NCBI GenBank assembly: GCA_018268695.1
Contig: JAFDWD010001085.1
Location: 1-39,302, forward strand
Direction: 5' to 3'
From: Actinomycetota bacterium
GTDB lineage: Bacteria; Actinomycetota; Thermoleophilia; Solirubrobacterales; 70-9
DNA length: 39,302 nucleotides
The position numbers were made by a program, and so were the translations under genes. Shown in pieces: positions 7,926 through 15,977 of this stretch (position 1 is the first letter of the stretch; each line of letters begins with the position of its first letter). Below the pieces are notes generated by a model, which saw only the letters and a list, made by a program, of their open reading frames with translations, had not been told where the DNA came from and did no database searches.

Positions 7926-7998
7926 CATCGCCGGTCTGATCCCGGACGCCCAGCTCGTCATCTTCCCCGACGCGTCCCACTGCGCGATCTTCCAGTAG
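7924..7998 (+). pseudogene. Relic: C-terminal fragment of an alpha/beta hydrolase
   Basis: Reading from 7924 in the frame ending at the TAG 7996-7998 gives DIAGLIPDAQLVIFPDASHC and AIFQ. This is the usual last strand and catalytic-His loop of an alpha/beta hydrolase (PNAQLVVLP...GH pattern, with His at the expected place). No start codon and no upstream homologous sequence is present: the frame before 7924 is antisense-like noise within the LuxR gene. It is probably a deletion remnant of a lost hydrolase gene that followed the LuxR regulator. The intact hydrolase at 8074-8895 is on the other strand and is not its continuation. Confidence 0.55.
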
Positions 7999-8073
7999 GC
8001 GACCGACACCAGGATGCGGCCGAGGGAGGACCGCGACCGGCCGCACGATGCGGCCGGTCGCGATGAGCCAGGG

Positions 8074-8895
8074 CTAGTGGACGTGCTTCGCGGCGGTGGC
8101 GATGACGCCGGCCACGACCTTCGGGTGTGAGATCGGCGAGAGATGCCCGGACTTCACGTCGGTGACGTGGGAGCCCGCGCGCTGCGCCATGAATTCCTGC
8201 AGCGGCGGCGGGATGATGTGATCTTCCGTGCCGATGACGTCCCAGGACGGGATCGTCTTCCACGCGGGTGCCCCGGATTTTTCGGCCAGGGCATTGGCCG
8301 CGATCGGCCGCTGGGTCGCCGCGAGGACGGCCGCCTCACTTGCCGGCAGGCCGTTGGCGAACGCGACCGGGAGCACTTCGGGCTTCAGGTACAGGTCCGC
8401 GTCACCCTTGGGGGCGCCGGGGAACGGCACGAAGTTGAACAGCGCTTCCGGGTCCAGGCCGGGTTCTTCGGGGTTTTTCGGCGTCAGGAGGTCCATCACG
8501 ATCTCCCCCTGGTCGGGGATGAAGGCGTCGACGTAGACCAATGCCTTGACGTTGGGGTTGCCCGTCGCCGCGTCGGTGATGACCGAGCCGCCGTAGGAAT
8601 GGCCGGCCAGGACGATCGGACCTTTGACCGTCGTCAGGTAGTCACTCAGGTATTCCGAGTCCGACTTCAGGCCGCGGAGCGGGTTCGGCGGGACGTCGAC
8701 GGTGTAGCCCTGCTTCTGGAGGTCGCGGACGACTCCGTCCCAGCTCGAGCCGTCGGCCCAGGCGCCGTGGACCAGGACGACGGTGGGCTTGGTGGACGAG
8801 GCGGAATGGCCTCCGGCGGATGCCGACGCGACCGGAAGCGCCAGCAGCGCGACGATCGCGGCGAATCCTGCCGCATAGGGATAGATGCGTTTCAT
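8074..8895 (-). CDS. Secreted alpha/beta hydrolase (esterase-like)
   Basis: A 273-residue protein with an N-terminal signal peptide (MKRIYPYAAGFAAIVALLAL, then PVASASAGG). The alpha/beta hydrolase fold follows: oxyanion loop VHGAWADGSSW (43-52), nucleophile elbow GHSYGG with Ser100, acidic residue probably in VIGTEDHIIPP, and catalytic His in SGHLSPISHP near the end. The VHGAW...GHSYGG pair and the length resemble the plant methyl-esterase/EstC-like group (MES, RutD-type fold), so a small ester or amide is the likely substrate, hydrolysed outside the membrane. Start ATG 8895 has an AAAGAGA Shine-Dalgarno-like tract. The gene diverges from the LAL regulator at 9039, which may control it; that is inference from position. 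Confidence 0.9.
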   Translation of the reverse strand: MKRIYPYAAGFAAIVALLALPVASASAGGHSASSTKPTVVLVHGAWADGSSWDGVVRDLQKQGYTVDVPPNPLRGLKSDSEYLSDYLTTVKGPIVLAGHSYGGSVITDAATGNPNVKALVYVDAFIPDQGEIVMDLLTPKNPEEPGLDPEALFNFVPFPGAPKGDADLYLKPEVLPVAFANGLPASEAAVLAATQRPIAANALAEKSGAPAWKTIPSWDVIGTEDHIIPPPLQEFMAQRAGSHVTDVKSGHLSPISHPKVVAGVIATAAKHVH

Positions 8896-9038
8896 CGTTT
8901 CTCTTTCATGTGTTGGGGGCCCGATTGGCAGCGCCCGACGCTAGGTGCGGTCGACCCCCCTTCGCGTCTGTCGATCGACCAGTCCTGGCCGCGACCGGCA
9001 GGTCACCCGGCCCACCGACCGCCGCTAACCTCGCCTCT

Positions 9039-11852
9039 GTGACGGAGATGGGCGCGGCCCCGAGACTCTTGGGCCGGGAGGCGGAGATCGCGGCGATCGA
9101 CGAGCTGATCGCACGGGTTCGCGGCGGTCGCGGCGGCGCACTCGTGCTTCGCGGCGAGCCGGGCGTCGGCAAGACCGCCCTGCTCGATGCCTGCGCCGCG
9201 CGGGCGGACGGCACCACGGTGCTGCGGGCCAGTGGCGTCGAGTCCGAGGGAGAGCTCGCCTTCGCGGCTGTGCACCGGATGTGCTCCGACGTGCTCGAAG
9301 GTGGCATCGACGAACTGCCCGATCCTCAGGGCGCGGCCGTCAGGGCCGCCTTCGGCCTCGCCGACGCCGACCGGCCACCCGATCCATTCCTGGTCGGGCT
9401 CGGCGTCCTCAACCGGCTCTCCTTCGCCGCTGTCGCGCGCCCGCTCGTCTGCCTGATCGACGACGCGCAGTGGCTCGACCGGATCTCCGCGCAGACGCTG
9501 GCCTTCGCCGCCCATCGACTCGACGCCGACCCGGTAGCCCTGGTCTTCGCCATCCGGGAGCCGGTCGAGGCCTTCGGAGGTCTGCCCGAGCTCGTCGTCG
9601 AGGAGCTCTCGACGGAGGATTCGCTCGCCCTGCTGGCGTCGCGGCTGCCGGTCCCGATCGACCCGCGGGTCAGGGACCGCTTCGTCGACGAGGCCCATGG
9701 CAACCCACTCGCCCTGCTCGAGCTGCCGCGAGCATTCAGCGCGGCGGAGCTCGCCGGCGGGCTCGGCATCGAGGACTCGCGATCCGACCGGACCGCCGGC
9801 CTGCTCGACGAGGGCTTCGGACGCCGCGCCGAGGCGCTGCCGGAAGACACGAGGCTCTTGCTGTTGACCGCCGCCGCCGATCCCACCGGCGACCCGACGC
9901 TTCTCTGGCGGGCCGCGGGCTCGCTCGGCGTCGACCCGGAGGCCGCCGCGCCGGCGGAAGCCGCCGGCCTCATCGGTATCGGCGAGCGCACGGTCTTCCG
10001 CCACCCCGCCGTGCGTTCGGCGGTCTACCGATCGGCCGACCCGCAGACCCGTCGGCTGGTGCATCGGGCGCTGGCCGAGGCCACCGACCCCGAGGTCGAC
10101 CCGGACCGCCGCGCCTGGCACCGCGCCCGCGGCACCCTGGGCCACGACGAGGAGGTGGCGGTCGAGCTGACGCGCTCCGCCGAGCGTGCGCAGGGACGGG
10201 GAGGCATGGCCGCCGCCGCCGCCTTCCTGAGCCAGGCCGCGATGCTGACCGAGGACCCGGAGCAGCGCGCCCGGCGAGCCCTCGCGTCCGCTCACCTCAA
10301 CCTGATGGTGGGATCGACCCCGGAGGCGCTGGCGCTCTTGTCGACCGCCGCGCACGCCGATCTCGACGACGACACCCGGACGCGCCTCGACCTGGCGAAG
10401 GTCCGCCTCGACTACGCCATCGGCCGTGACGCCCAGGACGCCCTCCGCCTGCTGGCCGTCGCCAAGCGGTTGGAAGGGATCGACGCGGACCTCGCCATCC
10501 AGACCTACATGGAGGCGTTCGGGATCGCGCTGATCGCAGGCGGACTCGACGACTGCGTCGACGTCGCCGCGATCGCCAACGCGGCCGGCGCCGCATCTTC
10601 ACTGCCCTCCTCCCCTCACGGCGATCCACGGAGACTGCTTCTGGATGGCGCGACCCGTCTGGTCGGTGCCGGCGATTCTGGTCATCTGAAAGGCCCCCTC
10701 GCCGCTTACCGGGCGGCCGTCGCAAGCCGTTGCGCCGACGGCTCCATCTCGCGCGACGGCAGCGCGGCGCGCTGGCTCTCGATCGGGATCTATTCGGCGA
10801 TCACGCTCTTCGACCACGAGGCCTGGGACGAACTCTCCGCGCGCCAGATCGAGGTCATCGGGACGGTCGGAGATCTGGCGATGCTGGGCACCGCCCTGAC
10901 CTCGCGCGCGGTGATGCTCATCCAGGTCGGCGACATGGACGGCGCCGCCTCGACGGTGCAGGAGATCGAGGCCGCGGCGGAGATGACCGGCTCCGGCATG
11001 CCGCGCTACGCGGCGATCGCCCTCGCCGCCCGCCGGGGAGGGGAGCAGGGAGCGACGGATCTCCTCGAGGCCGGGGTCGAGGCAGCACGGTCGCGCGGCG
11101 AAGGTATCGGGGTCGCATTCCTCCTCTGGGAGTCGGCCTTCCTCGGCAACGGCCTGGGTCGATACGAGGACGCCCTGAGTGCCGCGCAGTGGGCGCGGGA
11201 GCACGCCGACGGAGGGCCGACCCTGTGGCTGCCCGAGCTGATCGAGGCGGCAGCCCGCAGCGAAGAGCCCGAGCAGGCGGCCGATGCTCTCGATCTGCTC
11301 TCCGCCGCCGCCCTCGCCGCCCGCACCGATTGGGCACTCGGCGTCGAGGCCCGCTCGCGGGCGCTTCTCGGTGTCGGCCACAGCGCCGAGTGCCTCTACC
11401 TGGAGGCGATCGAGCGTCTCGCGCGTACGCCCGCGCGCGTCGACCTGGCCCGCGCCCACCTCCTCTACGGAGAATGGTTGCGCCGCGAGGGCCTACGCAG
11501 TCGCGCCCGGGAGGAGCTGCGGACCGCGCACGAGATCCTCGAGGCGATCGGACTTCCGGCGTTCACCGAGCGAGCGGCCCGAGAGCTCGCCGCCACCGGC
11601 CAGCGAGTTCGCCGACGCGCCCCGGAGGCGCGAGACGAGCTGACCGAGCGGGAGTCCCAGATCGCCCGTCTCGCGGCGGCCGGCCTCTCGAACCGGCAGA
11701 TCGGCGAACAGCTGTACATCAGCCACCGGACCGTCGGCTATCACCTCGGCAAGGTGTTCTCCAAACTTGCCGTCGACAACCGGGCGCAGCTGCACTCCGT
11801 ACTCGGCGAGGCTGCCGATCCCGCCCGCGCCGGCTCGCTCGAGCCCGAGTGA
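9039..11852 (+). CDS. LAL-type LuxR regulator with N-terminal AAA ATPase
   Basis: A 937-residue STAND/LAL regulator from GTG 9039. The N-terminal ATPase begins LLGREAEIAAIDELI, with Walker A GEPGVGKT (39-46) and Walker B VCLIDDAQWLD near residue 145. A long alpha-helical TPR-like middle (about 350-850, Ala/Leu-rich repeats) precedes a C-terminal LuxR helix-turn-helix (ELTERESQIARLAAAGLSNR, QIGEQLYISHRTVGYHLGKV, FSKLAVDNR). Such proteins bind ATP and an inducer, oligomerise and activate neighbouring genes. TAACCT at 9026-9031 lies 7 nt before the GTG and no Shine-Dalgarno is seen, so a leaderless message is likely; ATG 9048 is the alternative start. Larger frames extending upstream run antisense through the divergent hydrolase's signal peptide and are not credible. 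Confidence 0.92.
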   Translation: MTEMGAAPRLLGREAEIAAIDELIARVRGGRGGALVLRGEPGVGKTALLDACAARADGTTVLRASGVESEGELAFAAVHRMCSDVLEGGIDELPDPQGAAVRAAFGLADADRPPDPFLVGLGVLNRLSFAAVARPLVCLIDDAQWLDRISAQTLAFAAHRLDADPVALVFAIREPVEAFGGLPELVVEELSTEDSLALLASRLPVPIDPRVRDRFVDEAHGNPLALLELPRAFSAAELAGGLGIEDSRSDRTAGLLDEGFGRRAEALPEDTRLLLLTAAADPTGDPTLLWRAAGSLGVDPEAAAPAEAAGLIGIGERTVFRHPAVRSAVYRSADPQTRRLVHRALAEATDPEVDPDRRAWHRARGTLGHDEEVAVELTRSAERAQGRGGMAAAAAFLSQAAMLTEDPEQRARRALASAHLNLMVGSTPEALALLSTAAHADLDDDTRTRLDLAKVRLDYAIGRDAQDALRLLAVAKRLEGIDADLAIQTYMEAFGIALIAGGLDDCVDVAAIANAAGAASSLPSSPHGDPRRLLLDGATRLVGAGDSGHLKGPLAAYRAAVASRCADGSISRDGSAARWLSIGIYSAITLFDHEAWDELSARQIEVIGTVGDLAMLGTALTSRAVMLIQVGDMDGAASTVQEIEAAAEMTGSGMPRYAAIALAARRGGEQGATDLLEAGVEAARSRGEGIGVAFLLWESAFLGNGLGRYEDALSAAQWAREHADGGPTLWLPELIEAAARSEEPEQAADALDLLSAAALAARTDWALGVEARSRALLGVGHSAECLYLEAIERLARTPARVDLARAHLLYGEWLRREGLRSRAREELRTAHEILEAIGLPAFTERAARELAATGQRVRRRAPEARDELTERESQIARLAAAGLSNRQIGEQLYISHRTVGYHLGKVFSKLAVDNRAQLHSVLGEAADPARAGSLEPE

Positions 11853-11978
11853 GCGGATCCGCCGCCCACGAGCACGGGTAGCTCGATCGGTGCGTCCGCC
11901 ACGCGTCCCTGGGCGTGTCGATTCAGTCAACGGAGCCCGGCCCCGCTCTCATGATCCGGCGCTAGCTTCGCCGCCGAG

Positions 11979-13142
11979 ATGCTCAAGGCCCTCTTCGCTC
12001 TGTCGCTCACCCTCCTCCTCGGCGCCCTCGGCGGCGGCGCCCTCGCCGCCGATCCCGAAGCCGAGCTCGACCGGACCCGCAGCCGACTCGGCGAGGTCCG
12101 TGAACGCAAGGGCGTCCTGACCGGCGAGCTGCAGGCGATGGGCGCGAAGATCGCCGACCTGCGCGGGCAGATCGGCGCCACGCGGACGCGCGAGCGGAGG
12201 GCGACGGTCGCCCTGCTCGCGAAGCAGGAGGAACTGGCGGGAGCCCGCGACGCGGTCCGGCGCGCCGTGAGCCACCTCTCCTTGACCAAGAGCCGGCTTC
12301 GCCGGGCGCTCAAGGCACTGCGCGAGCGCGTCGTGGCGATCTACGAAGCGGGCACCCCCGACATGGCGTCGATCATCCTCGCCGCCCACGACTACGAGGA
12401 GGCCGCCGACGTGGCCGCGTACCTCGAACGCATCGAGCAGGCCGACGAGGCCCTGATCACCCGCGTGCGCGGGCTGCGCGACGAGGCCCGCGAGGCGGTC
12501 GACCGCCGCACCCGACTGCGCGGGCGGATCACCGCGGCCCGCGACGCGATCGCCGCCCGCCGGGCCTCGCTGCGGACGACCCGGATAGCGCTCGCCGACC
12601 GTGAGGCCTCGCTGCGGACCGCGACCGCCGACCGCCGCCGCGCACTGGCCTCGCTGGCGGACCGCGAAGCGGTGCTGGAGGGCGACGTCTCCGACCTGCA
12701 GGCGCAGATCGAGGCCGAGCTCGCCGCGGCCGCCGGTCCCTATCCGACCGCACCGAGAGGCGCCGGCGGCACCTTCGTCTGGCCGGTCGAAGGCACCCTC
12801 ACGTCGAGCTTCGGCTATCGCTGGGGACGCCAACACGAGGGCGTCGACATCGGCGCCGCCGAAGGCACCCCGATCTGGGCGGCCGCCGACGGGACCGTGG
12901 TCCTGCAGCAGCCCGAGTACGAAAGCGGCGGCTACGGCAACTACACCTGCATCGAACATGACGGGGTCGGCCTGACCACCTGTTACGCCCACCAATCGGC
13001 CTTCGAGGTCTCACCCGGACAGCGGGTCGCCCAGGGCCAGGTGATCGGGCTGGTCGGCAACACGGGCAACTCCTTCGGCGCCCATCTCCACTTCGAGGTA
13101 CGCGCGGGCGGCGTCGCCCAGGATCCGCTCGCCTTCCTCTAG
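11979..13142 (+). CDS. Secreted coiled-coil M23 peptidase (murein hydrolase-like)
   Basis: A 387-residue exported protein. The signal peptide MLKALFALSLTLLLGALGGG is followed by ALAADPE (cut near residue 23). Residues about 25-250 are a long Arg/Glu/Ala-rich coiled coil like those of EnvC and CwlO-type hydrolases. The C-terminal LytM/M23 domain (about 265-387) has all usual zinc and catalytic residues: HEGVD (H286, D290), CYAHQS (H338) and HLHFE (H369, H371). It should cleave peptide crossbridges in peptidoglycan during growth or division, with the coiled coil for regulation or partner binding. A TAGCTT hexamer 10 nt before ATG 11979 with no Shine-Dalgarno suggests a leaderless transcript. 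The 201 bases after it, up to the GAP gene, hold nothing I recognise. Confidence 0.93.
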   Translation: MLKALFALSLTLLLGALGGGALAADPEAELDRTRSRLGEVRERKGVLTGELQAMGAKIADLRGQIGATRTRERRATVALLAKQEELAGARDAVRRAVSHLSLTKSRLRRALKALRERVVAIYEAGTPDMASIILAAHDYEEAADVAAYLERIEQADEALITRVRGLRDEAREAVDRRTRLRGRITAARDAIAARRASLRTTRIALADREASLRTATADRRRALASLADREAVLEGDVSDLQAQIEAELAAAAGPYPTAPRGAGGTFVWPVEGTLTSSFGYRWGRQHEGVDIGAAEGTPIWAAADGTVVLQQPEYESGGYGNYTCIEHDGVGLTTCYAHQSAFEVSPGQRVAQGQVIGLVGNTGNSFGAHLHFEVRAGGVAQDPLAFL

Positions 13143-13343
13143 GCGACGGCCGGTGACCGCCCTGATCCCGTCGGCGTCCGGAAGAGAGGTCTCGTACTGG
13201 TGATCGGGCGCCTCGCAGTCCTCGCCGGGACCGCCATCTAGCCCTCGGCCTTGGCGCCGGAGAGCCTCAGGGTCGGACATCGGGCGATCCAGGCATTCTT
13301 CTGGACCGATGCGATTTGACGTCGAAGGGTTCGGGTCGACAAC

Positions 13344-14036
13344 GTGCTGAGGATCGTCCTGTTGGCGTTCGGCGCGGCGATCTTTCCCGCCTTGCTCGCC
13401 TGCGTCGCCATCTTGCTCTCGCGCCCCGAACCGCGGCGGCTGATCCTGGCGTTCTACCTCGGCGGGCTCCTGGTCAGCATCGTCACCGGCTTCGCCGTGC
13501 TGACCGTGTTCGAAAGCGGCGGCGAAGTTGCCGGCAGCACCTCCGACGGCCCCCACCCGGCCGTCTCGATCGTGGTCGGGACCATCGGCCTGCTCTTCGC
13601 CTGGTTGCTCGTCTCCCGCCGTGGCCGGATCCTGATCGACCGCTGGCGCTCCCGTCATCCGCGGCGGCGGCCGAAGAAAAAGAAGGAAGGCCCGTCCTGG
13701 GTCGAACGGCGCCTCGATCACGCCACCATCCGGATCGCCTTCGTGGTCGGCGGCGCGATCAATCTCCCCGGCCCCTTCTACCTCCTCGCCCTCGGGGACC
13801 TCGCGACCGGCTACAACAGGCCCGAGCAGATCGCGCTGATCCTGCTCTTCAACGCGATCATGTTCATGCTGCTGGAGATCCCCCTCATCGGCTACCTGGT
13901 CGATCCAGCCTGGACCGAGCGGGCGGTCTCGACGGCCGCCGGATGGCTGAACTCGAACGGACTGCGCGTGATCGGGATGCTCGTCGGGTTCTTCTCGGCC
14001 AGCCTCGTGGTCCAAGGAGTGGTCGCGGCCTTCTAG
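13344..14036 (+). CDS. GAP-family (Sap-like) integral membrane protein
   Basis: A 230-residue polytopic membrane protein with about six hydrophobic segments (near 4-25, 32-52, 72-92, then GGAINLPGPFYLLALGDL, ALILLFNAIMFMLLEIPLIG and a last helix at about 205-228). A central hydrophilic basic loop (RRRPKKKKEG) splits it into two halves. Layout and motifs (INLPGPFYLLAL, LLFNAIMFMLLEIP) fit the GAP family named after mycobacterial Sap, the sulfolipid-1-addressing protein, which helps export or place lipids. The actual substrate here is unknown. Start GTG 13344 is weakly supported by an upstream GAAGGG. A second family member lies at 33380-34063. Confidence 0.78.
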   Translation: MLRIVLLAFGAAIFPALLACVAILLSRPEPRRLILAFYLGGLLVSIVTGFAVLTVFESGGEVAGSTSDGPHPAVSIVVGTIGLLFAWLLVSRRGRILIDRWRSRHPRRRPKKKKEGPSWVERRLDHATIRIAFVVGGAINLPGPFYLLALGDLATGYNRPEQIALILLFNAIMFMLLEIPLIGYLVDPAWTERAVSTAAGWLNSNGLRVIGMLVGFFSASLVVQGVVAAF

Positions 14037-14117
14037 CAGGGGATCGATTCCACAGCTCGCGCTGAGGGGTCCGGAAAGGGACGCAAGGGCTTGCCGCGAG
14101 CACGGCCGTCTCGGCCA

Positions 14118-14166
14118 CGCCCCCTGCACGCTTGTCTCGCATAGCGAGACAAGCGTGCAGGGGGCG
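14118..14166. repeat. Perfect 23-bp inverted repeat, 3-nt loop
   Basis: Left arm 14118-14140 and right arm 14144-14166 are exact reverse complements around ATA. The core CTTGTCTCGC/GCGAGACAAG is followed outward by CCCCCTGCACG and its complement. It could form a very stable hairpin on either strand 82 bp after the GAP gene; two-way termination is possible, though no T-run follows. Confidence 0.85.
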
Positions 14167-14172
14167 GAGCGT

Positions 14173-14211
14173 GGTCGACCTGCGTTATCAATAGGTTCAC
14201 TCAGGTCGACC
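14173..14211. repeat. 10-bp inverted repeat GGTCGACCTG/CAGGTCGACC
   Basis: Arms at 14173-14182 and 14202-14211 are exact complements around a 19-base AT-richer spacer. Each arm contains the self-complementary GGTCGACC, so the site is also a direct repeat of that octamer 29-30 bp apart. Confidence 0.6.
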
Positions 14212-14311
14212 GCGTTCCCCCGGATCGGGCGGAACCGTCACCGAAGGGCTCGGAAAGGGACCGAAGGCGCAAGGAAGCGTGGAGTTCCCGGCGTCTTCGT
14301 CACGGACCCAC

Positions 14312-14380
14312 GGCCGGCGATGTTGACGGGCCGAAAAGTCAAGACATGCTTGACAAATCGGCCCATCAACATCGCGGGCC
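14312..14380. repeat. Imperfect 32-bp inverted repeat with A-rich internal loop
   Basis: Arms 14312-14343 and 14349-14380 pair around the loop ACATG, matching at 27 of 32 positions. Going outward the paired blocks are GTCAAG/CTTGAC, a symmetric AAA/AAA internal loop, GGGCCGA/TCGGCCC, a C-A mismatch, GCGATGTTGA/TCAACATCGC, a G-G mismatch, and GGCC/GGCC. The symmetric internal loop would be a regular RNA feature if transcribed. Function unknown. Confidence 0.75.
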
Positions 14381-14386
14381 GGGGAA

Positions 14387-14426
14387 ACGTGACGAACTCC
14401 CTGAGATTCACACGGGAACGTCACGT
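14387..14426. repeat. 8-bp inverted repeat ACGTGACG/CGTCACGT
   Basis: Exact arms at 14387-14394 and 14419-14426 flank 24 bases. It lies 10 bp before the 3' end of the minus-strand S33 hydrolase gene, so on that strand it would be in the 3' untranslated region. Confidence 0.5.
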
Positions 14427-14435
14427 CCTGGACCC

Positions 14436-15977
14436 TCACGGCGCTTCGAACGGCTGGTGGTCCGAGGGACAGACGGTTCCTGGGCGCGGCGCCTTGAGGT
14501 CGACGAGGTAGGCCGTCTCCGCCCGTTCCACGCAGGCGCTCGGGTCCTTGAAGCTGAGGTGCCCGTAGCCGGCATGGGTGAGCAGGACGGCGTTGCCGAG
14601 CAGGCGGGCGACCCGGCGGGCGTTGGCGTAGCCGGTGTTCGGGTCGTGACGGGTGCCGATCACCAGCACCGGATCGCGGGTCTTCGCATCCCAGGGGCCG
14701 GCGTAGCGGCCCGGGTCGCGGGCGGGCCACGAAGCGCAAGGGGCCCACTGCCACCATCCCTGGGGGCCTCCCTGCATGGTGCTGATCGATTCGAGGCGGC
14801 CGATCACGCGGGGCCATTCGGCGGCACCCCGATGGGCCGGACCATCGGCGCACTGGATCGCCGCCGACGTCGTGATCGCCGACCAGCCACGGGGCGAGCG
14901 CAGCGGGCGCGCCCGTTCCTCCAGCGCCGAGCCGTCCCCACCCTCGGCGGCGGCGAGTTCTTCGGACAGCAGCGGCCATTCTTCGGGGCTCCGCATCGGT
15001 TCGAAGAGCGAGAGCAGGAAGTCACCGTAGGTCAACTCGCCCGGCGGTTCGGCCGCGGGAGCCGGGATCGGCCCTCGGCGTAGTCGAGCCATCAACCCTT
15101 CGATGCCGGGCTCGACCGCCCCGCGCACGGCCAACGCGCAGCGGCTCGGCCCGGCCGCCTGGCAGAGCGACTGGAACTTTTCGAAGACCTCGTCGCTCGA
15201 GGAGACGCCGTTGGTGAGCCGCGCTTCGGCCCCCTTCGACCAGGCGATCGGATCGACGACGCCATCGAGGATCATCGCCCGCACCCGGCCGGGGAAGAGG
15301 TTGGCGTAGGTCTCGCCGAGATAGGTGCCGTAGGAGAGCCCGAGGAAGCTGATCGTCCGCAGGCCAAGGAGCCGCCGCAGGTAGTCGAGATCGCGAGCGG
15401 AGTCGGCGGTCGAGACGTGGCGAAGCAGCGGGCCGCTGACCTCCTCGCACCGACGCGCAAGGTCGGCGCTCTTGCGAATGAAGGCCTTCGACTCGGCGGT
15501 CGTTTCTGGGACCCGCTCTCCCCGCCAGAAGTCGACCAGCCCATGGTGGCTGCGAAAGCACCTGATCCGGGTGCTGCCGTTCGTCCCCCGCGGGTCGAAG
15601 CCGACGATGTCGAAGCGCCCCTGCCCGATCGCGTCGAGTTCGGCCCCCGAGCCGGCGACCAGATCGAAGCCGCTCTCCCCCGGCCCGCCCGGGCTGGCGA
15701 ACAGCGTCCCGATCCGCCGCCCCGGGCGACTCGCGATGTAACGGGCAACCTTCAGCTTGATCCTTCGCCCATCGGGACGCGACCAGTCCAGGGGGACGCG
15801 AACGTCGGCGCATTGCAGGCGCGGCCCACAGGACTGCCAGTCGATGGGCTCGTCGGCTTTGGCGCCGGCCGCGCAGACGCCGGTCACCAGAAGGATCGCC
15901 GTTACGAAGGAGATCTGAATGAGTCGGATCGGGCGAGGATATATTGCCCGCCATGCGGCGAATCGATGCTGTGGCAC
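14436..15977 (-). CDS. Exported TAP-like S33 alpha/beta hydrolase (aminopeptidase type)
   Basis: A 513-residue protein resembling tripeptidyl-aminopeptidases of Streptomyces (SlpD/SlpE, TAP). An N-terminal hydrophobic segment (IQISFVTAILLVTGVCAAGA, about 21-40) is a signal peptide or anchor. Then come VPLDWSRPDG, the oxyanion region SPGGPGESG (95-103), GFDPRGTNGS, and nucleophile elbow GLSYGTY with Ser215. The TAP-like C-terminal domain supplies the acid in GTRHDPNTGY and the His in HAGYGHLSF. It would release short peptides from N-termini outside the cell; related enzymes also cleave other amides or esters. ATG 15977 is the only standard start, which makes its first codons overlap the divergent gene by 25 bp. 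Its 3' end faces the repeat-rich gap. Confidence 0.88.
   Translation of the reverse strand: MPQHRFAAWRAIYPRPIRLIQISFVTAILLVTGVCAAGAKADEPIDWQSCGPRLQCADVRVPLDWSRPDGRRIKLKVARYIASRPGRRIGTLFASPGGPGESGFDLVAGSGAELDAIGQGRFDIVGFDPRGTNGSTRIRCFRSHHGLVDFWRGERVPETTAESKAFIRKSADLARRCEEVSGPLLRHVSTADSARDLDYLRRLLGLRTISFLGLSYGTYLGETYANLFPGRVRAMILDGVVDPIAWSKGAEARLTNGVSSSDEVFEKFQSLCQAAGPSRCALAVRGAVEPGIEGLMARLRRGPIPAPAAEPPGELTYGDFLLSLFEPMRSPEEWPLLSEELAAAEGGDGSALEERARPLRSPRGWSAITTSAAIQCADGPAHRGAAEWPRVIGRLESISTMQGGPQGWWQWAPCASWPARDPGRYAGPWDAKTRDPVLVIGTRHDPNTGYANARRVARLLGNAVLLTHAGYGHLSFKDPSACVERAETAYLVDLKAPRPGTVCPSDHQPFEAP
15940..15945 (+). promoter_or_regulatory. -10-like TATATT directly before the fusion gene
   Basis: TATATT ends 7 nt before ATG 15953, the spacing expected if transcription begins at the start codon. 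No clear -35 was found. The hexamer lies inside the first codons of the divergent S33 gene. Confidence 0.45.

Larger units (their letters stand above)
14037..14435. other. Gene-free 399-bp stretch with stacked inverted repeats
   Basis: This gap lies between two convergent genes. No open frame in it looks coding. It holds four inverted repeats in a row (14118-14166, 14173-14211, 14312-14380, 14387-14426) and an imperfect direct repeat of about 27 bp sharing an exact CGGAAAGGGAC (14072-14082 and 14251-14261). Such density suggests a two-way terminator region, structured RNA, or remnant of a small repeat element. No poly-T tract follows any hairpin. Confidence 0.6.

Noticed and set aside
13143..13343. 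Possible small gene between the M23 and GAP genes
   Set aside because: Short frames here lack starts, ribosome sites and any recognisable sequence.
14118..14166. Perfect hairpin as an insertion-sequence end or attachment site
   Set aside because: No transposase or integrase gene, no target duplication and no second end were found nearby.
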